44,163 bases of DNA from a virus: positions 1 to 44,163 of IMG/VR virus record IMGVR_UViG_3300037606_000121; one strand, given 5' to 3'. The notes beneath the pieces are model-generated. The model saw only the letters and a list, made by a program, of their open reading frames with translations. It was not told the origin of the DNA and did not search any database. The translations under genes and the position numbers were made by a program. Position 1 is the stretch's first letter. Each line of letters opens with the position of its first letter. Shown one piece after another: positions 40,126 to 44,163 of the stretch.

Positions 40126-40361
40126 CCTCGTTTTTCCACATCACGCAAGATCGTCTCGACAGACTCCGTGGACGTCAGGATCTTTCGCCCGCAGTGACGA
40201 CACTGTTTGTATCGCACCATCACTGCATGGCCCTGAGAGCTGCGATATACCCGCAGATCTCGACACCCGCACGTCGGGCACGATATTCCACTGCCTGCCT
40301 TAACCTCAATTTCCAACGCCTGCATTGCCATCTCCGCGAGTGTTTTTCGTGCCTCATCCAT
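40122..40361 (-). CDS. Zinc-ribbon protein
   Basis: 79 aa. Helical N-terminus, then CPTCGCRDLRVY and CRHCGRKI, two CxxC pairs that form a zinc ribbon. It overlaps the terminase stop by 8 bp. Similar small proteins with a Com- or InsA-like ribbon occur in phages as nucleic-acid binders. Confidence 0.7.
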   Translation of the reverse strand: MDEARKTLAEMAMQALEIEVKAGSGISCPTCGCRDLRVYRSSQGHAVMVRYKQCRHCGRKILTSTESVETILRDVEKRG

Positions 40362-42366
40362 TCTGCTGTCCCGCCATTTCGCGCAATGACATTGGCTCGC
40401 GTTGACGCTGTTTCTTCGCCGTCATTGACAGCATCGCTTCGCCTGCACAGATCGCTGAATACGTTGCGTCTAGCCAGTGATTGTTTCTGTCAACACGTTC
40501 CCAGACAATCACCGTTCCACGACCGTCAATGAATTTTTCAACCTGCTTTTCTGCCGTCAGATGTTTCGAAAATTCCGCGTGCTCCGAGAAGCTTGCTGCC
40601 TGATACAACGTCACGGCCAACGGCTCTTCGGCTGGCATCAACAGCCGCTGATGTAGTTCGGATTTCCAATTGTCCGCGTTCATGTGTACCAACATCACGC
40701 CCGGAACAGTGCGACCGTTGCGCTTGACTTTCGCTATATGGAATTCGTTGCCGAGATACAAAATGCTTTTCTGTTTCGCAGTCGGTGCAATGTATCGTGT
40801 CGTGCGTCGCTGCCCTTCACCATAGCCTTTCGATGGTCGATATATCTCAGAACCGACCGGCAGCTTTTGCAGTTGATTTGCCGCCGCGCAAAACTCATAG
40901 ACTGCGTCTGTGTGCTCATGCCATCCGCTGTCGATCCACACTTGCGAAGGCTTAACCGCTTCGCCGTTTTGCTTGTGCCAGCCGTCCGCAAAGTACTGAG
41001 ACAACTCGACCAACGCCTCGACCAGCGCACGCCGCACGCCGAGCTTATCGGCTGCGACCGGATGTTTTCCGTACTCGATTACTCGCCCGCCGCTGCCCGG
41101 TCCAACGGCAACCGCAGTCCAATGCAATGCACGCTTTCCTGTGTCGATACCGATCGCAATCCCGGTTGCGTCGTCTGGCACAACGCCCTTTTTCAATTCG
41201 CTCGAGCGCTTCTCGATCGTCTCCGCATCCAACGGCGTCAACTCAATATCTGGTGGATCGTATGGCAGCGTCCAAACGAACTGCCGCATTTTCTTCTCAG
41301 CGTTTTCATGGTCGCGTGCCTTCGCCGCCAGCCACTCTTCAGCACCCAGATCGCCAGCCGTCACGAATGGATTGTCAATTGCCGACCACCGAAACCCAAG
41401 CGTCTGCGTCTGCGGAGCTTTGCCGGTGATGACTCCGTCTGCTGTGATCTCCTGACCTGCGTGGACCAAGACGACACTTTTGGCCGATTGCAATCGATCC
41501 TCATCAGTCCAGACTTCGGCACATTCCGGACAAGCGAACGCCGCTTTCAACGCCGCTTCTTCCTCCGATTCTGATTCCTGCCAGCCGACCAAATGCTCCC
41601 GCTCCGGCGCAACATAGACGCCGCATTTTGGGCATGGCCGAAGAATTCGCGAGTCTGTCCCCCGCTTGATTTCCTGCCAGATCCGGCCCCGTTCAATCGA
41701 GACAGTACACTCCAAATAGATCCGCTTTCCACGCCGACCGAAGGCGCGTGTTCGTGCCTCAATCTGTTCAATCTTGTCGGCTTCCCGGCTTGTCTCGCTT
41801 GAGTCTTCCATGCCGTCAGTCTCAGTAATCGCGACGACTCTGGACGTGTACGCTGCCCGTTTTTTATCGTTGCCGCCCGCTGTCATGAATCGCATTGTGG
41901 CACCATTGCGAAACCGGATACCACGCTTGACCTGACCGCCGCGCGAACCCTCACCGGATGTCGGCAGTAGGTCTCTGTATTCGCTGGCTTCAATGACAGG
42001 CAAGAAGTCCTCGGTCCACTTATCGTTTGCCATGTCCATTGTCGGCAGTCCGACGATGACAGTTTCGCCCATCTCAAATAAATGGTACAGCACCGGAATG
42101 ACATAACACATCAGCGTCTTCCCGTTTTGCGTCGGCCCCGTAGCTGCGACACGGCTCCACTCTGCCGAATCAATCGCGTCGAAATACAGTCGCGATACAG
42201 GATGGCGATAGTGTCGATATGGCTCGCCAGCGAACGGCCCGTTGGGAAGCACGATGCACGCCTCTGCCCACTCGGCCATCGATCTGACGACCGGTGCAAC
42301 TGACAAATCGAGACACCAGAACGCTGTCTCGGAAAGTGGCTCATGTGATAAATCGAGCACGCTCAT
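40354..42366 (-). CDS. Large terminase subunit, GpA family
   Basis: 670 aa from the ATG at 42364-42366, an ATGA overlap with the small subunit. Walker A-like GPTQNGKT near residue 80, IVGLPTMDMANDKW, TETDGMEDSS Walker-B region, a zinc pair CPKC..CPEC, and nuclease-domain GIAIGIDTGKRALHWTAVAV with WIDSGWHEHTDAVYEFC. GpA terminases pump DNA and cut at cos sites. Confidence 0.93.
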   Translation of the reverse strand: MSVLDLSHEPLSETAFWCLDLSVAPVVRSMAEWAEACIVLPNGPFAGEPYRHYRHPVSRLYFDAIDSAEWSRVAATGPTQNGKTLMCYVIPVLYHLFEMGETVIVGLPTMDMANDKWTEDFLPVIEASEYRDLLPTSGEGSRGGQVKRGIRFRNGATMRFMTAGGNDKKRAAYTSRVVAITETDGMEDSSETSREADKIEQIEARTRAFGRRGKRIYLECTVSIERGRIWQEIKRGTDSRILRPCPKCGVYVAPEREHLVGWQESESEEEAALKAAFACPECAEVWTDEDRLQSAKSVVLVHAGQEITADGVITGKAPQTQTLGFRWSAIDNPFVTAGDLGAEEWLAAKARDHENAEKKMRQFVWTLPYDPPDIELTPLDAETIEKRSSELKKGVVPDDATGIAIGIDTGKRALHWTAVAVGPGSGGRVIEYGKHPVAADKLGVRRALVEALVELSQYFADGWHKQNGEAVKPSQVWIDSGWHEHTDAVYEFCAAANQLQKLPVGSEIYRPSKGYGEGQRRTTRYIAPTAKQKSILYLGNEFHIAKVKRNGRTVPGVMLVHMNADNWKSELHQRLLMPAEEPLAVTLYQAASFSEHAEFSKHLTAEKQVEKFIDGRGTVIVWERVDRNNHWLDATYSAICAGEAMLSMTAKKQRQREPMSLREMAGQQNG

Positions 42367-42869
42367 TCCGACACCACGTCCATGACCGCCGCCCGGCAAG
42401 ATTCAAGCGTTTCATTGACGGTTGCCGCTGCATCCGGACCGAATCGTTTTCCCAATCGCTCGCCCATGCGACGGACCAGGACGGCCCAACGGCCGAAGAT
42501 ATCGCGTGCCTTGTCACGCTCGATCAGTTGCCCCTTTCTCATTTCAAGATCCAGCTCGGCCAGTTTTGCTTTGGCGAGCCGATATCGCTCAAGCGAGGGA
42601 CTGTCGCCGCCTTCACCGAGCAGCGGATCGTCATCCCATCTTTTCCACGGCCCATCTGCCCGCAACCATTGCGCAATTAAATCTAAACTCCAATTTCCTT
42701 TCTTGCCCGGCATTCCTTGTTTTGCCCAGTTCTTGACGGTGTCAATTGAGACGCCAAAAAACAGACATACCTCTTTTTGTGTCTTGCATGTCCATGCGTT
42801 TTCCTTGGCGTGTGTTTCCTCGCTGTCTGTTTTCGTGGTGTTTTGCTTTGATCGCTCTGCGAAAAACAT
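42363..42869 (-). CDS. Small terminase subunit (Nu1-like)
   Basis: 168 aa. An HTH at about residues 33-60 (TQKEVCLFFGVSIDTVKNWA) recognises DNA. ERYRLAKAKLAELDLEMRKG is the Nu1/terS coiled segment. Overlap with the large subunit supports the pair. Confidence 0.85.
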   Translation of the reverse strand: MFFAERSKQNTTKTDSEETHAKENAWTCKTQKEVCLFFGVSIDTVKNWAKQGMPGKKGNWSLDLIAQWLRADGPWKRWDDDPLLGEGGDSPSLERYRLAKAKLAELDLEMRKGQLIERDKARDIFGRWAVLVRRMGERLGKRFGPDAAATVNETLESCRAAVMDVVSE

Positions 42870-42873
42870 GGAC

Positions 42874-43224
42874 TCACTTCACAAAGTCTTTCATCTGTTT
42901 AACCGCCCTGAGCGCGTTCGCGTAGTCGCCTATTTCCAGCATTCTTCGGTAAAGATCTCGCGTTGCCTCAAAACACCAACCTTTAATAAGATCAGTATCT
43001 GCGCCTGCGATTGTTTCAAAATGATTCCCTGCGTTTGCCAAAACTGAGCCGACGTTTACACCGGGGTGTTTTTCGGCAAATGCTTCCATTATTTGCGCAC
43101 CGCTTGCGCCTTGGAGCATCCAATCGACCACGTCACTTGTTGCTTTGCTTACATCTCTTTCGCAAAGTGCCGCTCGATTACTCCTGCCTTTTCGGTCGCC
43201 AGTGTCGATTTCTGGTTTGTCCAT
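42874..43224 (-). CDS. Small packaging-region protein
   Basis: 116 aa. C-terminal KGWCFEATRDLYRRMLEIGD then YANALRAVKQMKDF is a helical pattern seen in proteins preceding terminases. The first 25 codons overlap the upstream gene in another frame and the start has no clear ribosome site, so the true start may be internal. Confidence 0.55.
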   Translation of the reverse strand: MDKPEIDTGDRKGRSNRAALCERDVSKATSDVVDWMLQGASGAQIMEAFAEKHPGVNVGSVLANAGNHFETIAGADTDLIKGWCFEATRDLYRRMLEIGDYANALRAVKQMKDFVK

Positions 43225-43811
43225 ATTTCATCGAATATCGTGTTGTGAAACTTGCACATGTCCGGATCGTTTCGAAGCATGAAGTTTTCGAAACGTGGAT
43301 TGAAATTCAGATTCATCGACGTGGGGCAAATTACGTCCCACTCTGCATTCTGCAGCATGAAGAATTTTGCGTGATTCTTCCCAACTCGAATTGAATCAGG
43401 GCCGCAGATGTTTCTGATTCGCTGAGCCAACGCTGGCGATCTTGTCTGAAATGTATAGTCAACCAGCCAACGTGAGCTTGTGCATTTCTGATCTTGCACA
43501 AAATCAATCACTGTTGTGACGTCAGTCGTTGCTGCTGTCCAGGTTGATACGGTTAGAGCTGCAGGTCCAGTGATTGCCAGCACGGCCTCCATGATGTCGA
43601 TAATCGAAAACTGACCCTTTGTGAATCCATAGATTTCGATCTCCTTGTTGAATCCTTCGATTGCCTCTTTGGCAGTGGCTTTTCTGCGAAGGTCTCGAAT
43701 GTCTCTTTTGTGCGTGTTTTGTGCAACTCGGATTGTTGGCGACGTGATGTCTTCCAACGGAAAAACTGGATCTGTTTTCTCAAACAGCAGGGGGTTTTGC
43801 GTCGTTTTCAC
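43149..43811 (-). CDS. Phospholipase D-like domain protein
   Basis: 220 aa from a GTG at 43809-43811 with GGAG eight bases before, chosen over upstream ATG/TTG starts. KGQFSIIDIMEAVLAITGPA, VSTWTAATTDV, RWLVDYTF, GKNHAKFFML and SMNLNFNPRFENF match a PLD-like family near phage terminases with HxK and SxN features but only one copy. Nuclease or DNA-binding activity is possible; degenerate sites are common in this family. Confidence 0.7.
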   Translation of the reverse strand: MKTTQNPLLFEKTDPVFPLEDITSPTIRVAQNTHKRDIRDLRRKATAKEAIEGFNKEIEIYGFTKGQFSIIDIMEAVLAITGPAALTVSTWTAATTDVTTVIDFVQDQKCTSSRWLVDYTFQTRSPALAQRIRNICGPDSIRVGKNHAKFFMLQNAEWDVICPTSMNLNFNPRFENFMLRNDPDMCKFHNTIFDEIWTNQKSTLATEKAGVIERHFAKEM

Positions 43812-43986
43812 GTAATCGGCTCCATTCAATAAATGCAATTGTGTTTCTGACCGTGGATTCGATTTTGTGGCTTGGCGTTTTCTTATCCTGGCTGCGCAGA
43901 AACTCAATCAACGTCGGTGTTATCGTGATTGTGAATCGAGTTTTTCGCTCACCAAATTCAGACGGTCGACCGGATTTTTTTTCCAT
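43780..43986 (-). CDS. Small basic regulator (RHH-like)
   Basis: 68 aa from the ATG at 43984-43986; an in-frame upstream ATG (44035-44037) overlaps the inverted repeat. Sequence KKSGRPSEFGERKTRFTITI then TPTLIEFLRSQ resembles ribbon-helix-helix proteins (basic arm, strand, two helices). It may bind the inverted repeat at 44029-44061 and control the packaging operon. It overlaps the next gene by 32 bp. Confidence 0.55.
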   Translation of the reverse strand: MEKKSGRPSEFGERKTRFTITITPTLIEFLRSQDKKTPSHKIESTVRNTIAFIEWSRLRENDAKPPAV

Positions 43987-44028
43987 TAGCCAGCACTTGC
44001 AAATAAATCGAAAATGATGTTCGATTGT

Positions 44029-44061
44029 ATCATACACAACTTATCGTTAATTGTGTATGAT
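44029..44061. promoter_or_regulatory. 11-bp perfect inverted repeat upstream of the first late gene
   Basis: ATCATACACAA (44029-44039) and TTGTGTATGAT (44051-44061) with an 11-base spacer; half-sites are 22 bp apart, two DNA turns. A TATGAT that could be a -10 is in the arm, so this is a likely operator-promoter for the late packaging genes. Confidence 0.65.
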
Positions 44062-44146
44062 GGAATGAGCCTTTCCTTTGTGTTTATTGAAACTTGGCAT
44101 GGGGTAGTATTTCCAGTTCAAGTGCTACACATGCGAAAGTTATTGG

Positions 44147-44163
44147 CTGGGGATTAGATGACC
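44147..44163. repeat. Right copy of 17-bp terminal direct repeat
   Basis: Same 17 bases as 1-17. See the left copy. Confidence 0.85.

Noticed and set aside
1-44163. Integrase, excision module or attachment site
   Set aside because: No tyrosine or serine recombinase motif was seen. The 66-aa HTH protein resembles excisionases but alone does not show lysogeny.
1-44163. tRNA or rRNA genes
   Set aside because: I saw no cloverleaf with a T-loop GTTCRA and CCA end, and no rRNA-like stretch. A dedicated tRNA scan was not possible.

Overview
The window looks like a complete, circularly closed genome of a tailed phage with a siphovirus-type gene set. The first 17 bases (1-17) recur exactly as the last 17 (44147-44163), so the unique length is about 44.15 kb. 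Every gene I can support lies on the minus strand, so transcription runs from high to low coordinates. Genes are tightly packed, and many junctions are ATGA, GTGA or TAATG overlaps. I found no integrase, tRNA, CRISPR array or insertion sequence. The host is not shown by the sequence. Several proteins (cysteine-rich tail proteins, a papain-like protease in the lysis region, small cysteine/tryptophan-rich proteins) remind me of phages and prophages of Planctomycetes, and that is inference only.

In transcription order, 44.1-40.1 kb holds a perfect inverted repeat upstream of a small regulator, a phospholipase-D-like protein, two small packaging proteins (one Nu1/TerS-like), a GpA-type large terminase and a zinc-ribbon protein. 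At 40.13-39.98 kb is an unusual leader: a consensus promoter, a 14-codon ORF, a UUCG hairpin, and a terminator whose loop is complementary to the leader-ORF ribosome-binding region. At 39.3-36.6 kb are three large arrays of a GCC pentamer separated by two identical copies of a 162-aa gene, ending at a strong terminator.

At 36.5-22.6 kb come the head and tail genes: a small head protein, lambda-type portal, protease/major-capsid fusion with an internal start, decoration protein, head-tail joining proteins, tail tube, two tail-assembly chaperone frames, tape measure and three tail-tip proteins. These are followed by a glycosyltransferase-like protein and a methyltransferase (22.7-20.8 kb).

A new transcription unit starts at 20.7 kb. 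A leaderless HTH gene has its own promoter. A second promoter (TTGACA-N17-TACAAT) is overlapped by a perfect 20-bp palindrome and drives the early genes: HNH nuclease, hexapeptide-repeat protein, many small genes separated by recurring hairpins, CsrA, YqaJ-type exonuclease, a probable ssDNA-binding partner, NinG, an SbcC/Rad50-like ATPase, a ParB-like protein, an SF2 helicase and a DUF4406 protein. This unit ends at a strong terminator at 8.0 kb. The last region (8.0-0 kb) has a decaying stretch with in-frame stops, then small membrane proteins, a papain-like cysteine protease, a CxxC lipoprotein, holin-like proteins and tail-fibre proteins.

The features most worth a second look are the GCC-pentamer arrays with the duplicated gene, the structured leader feeding that region, the hexapeptide-repeat protein, the protease-based lysis module, and the phage CsrA.
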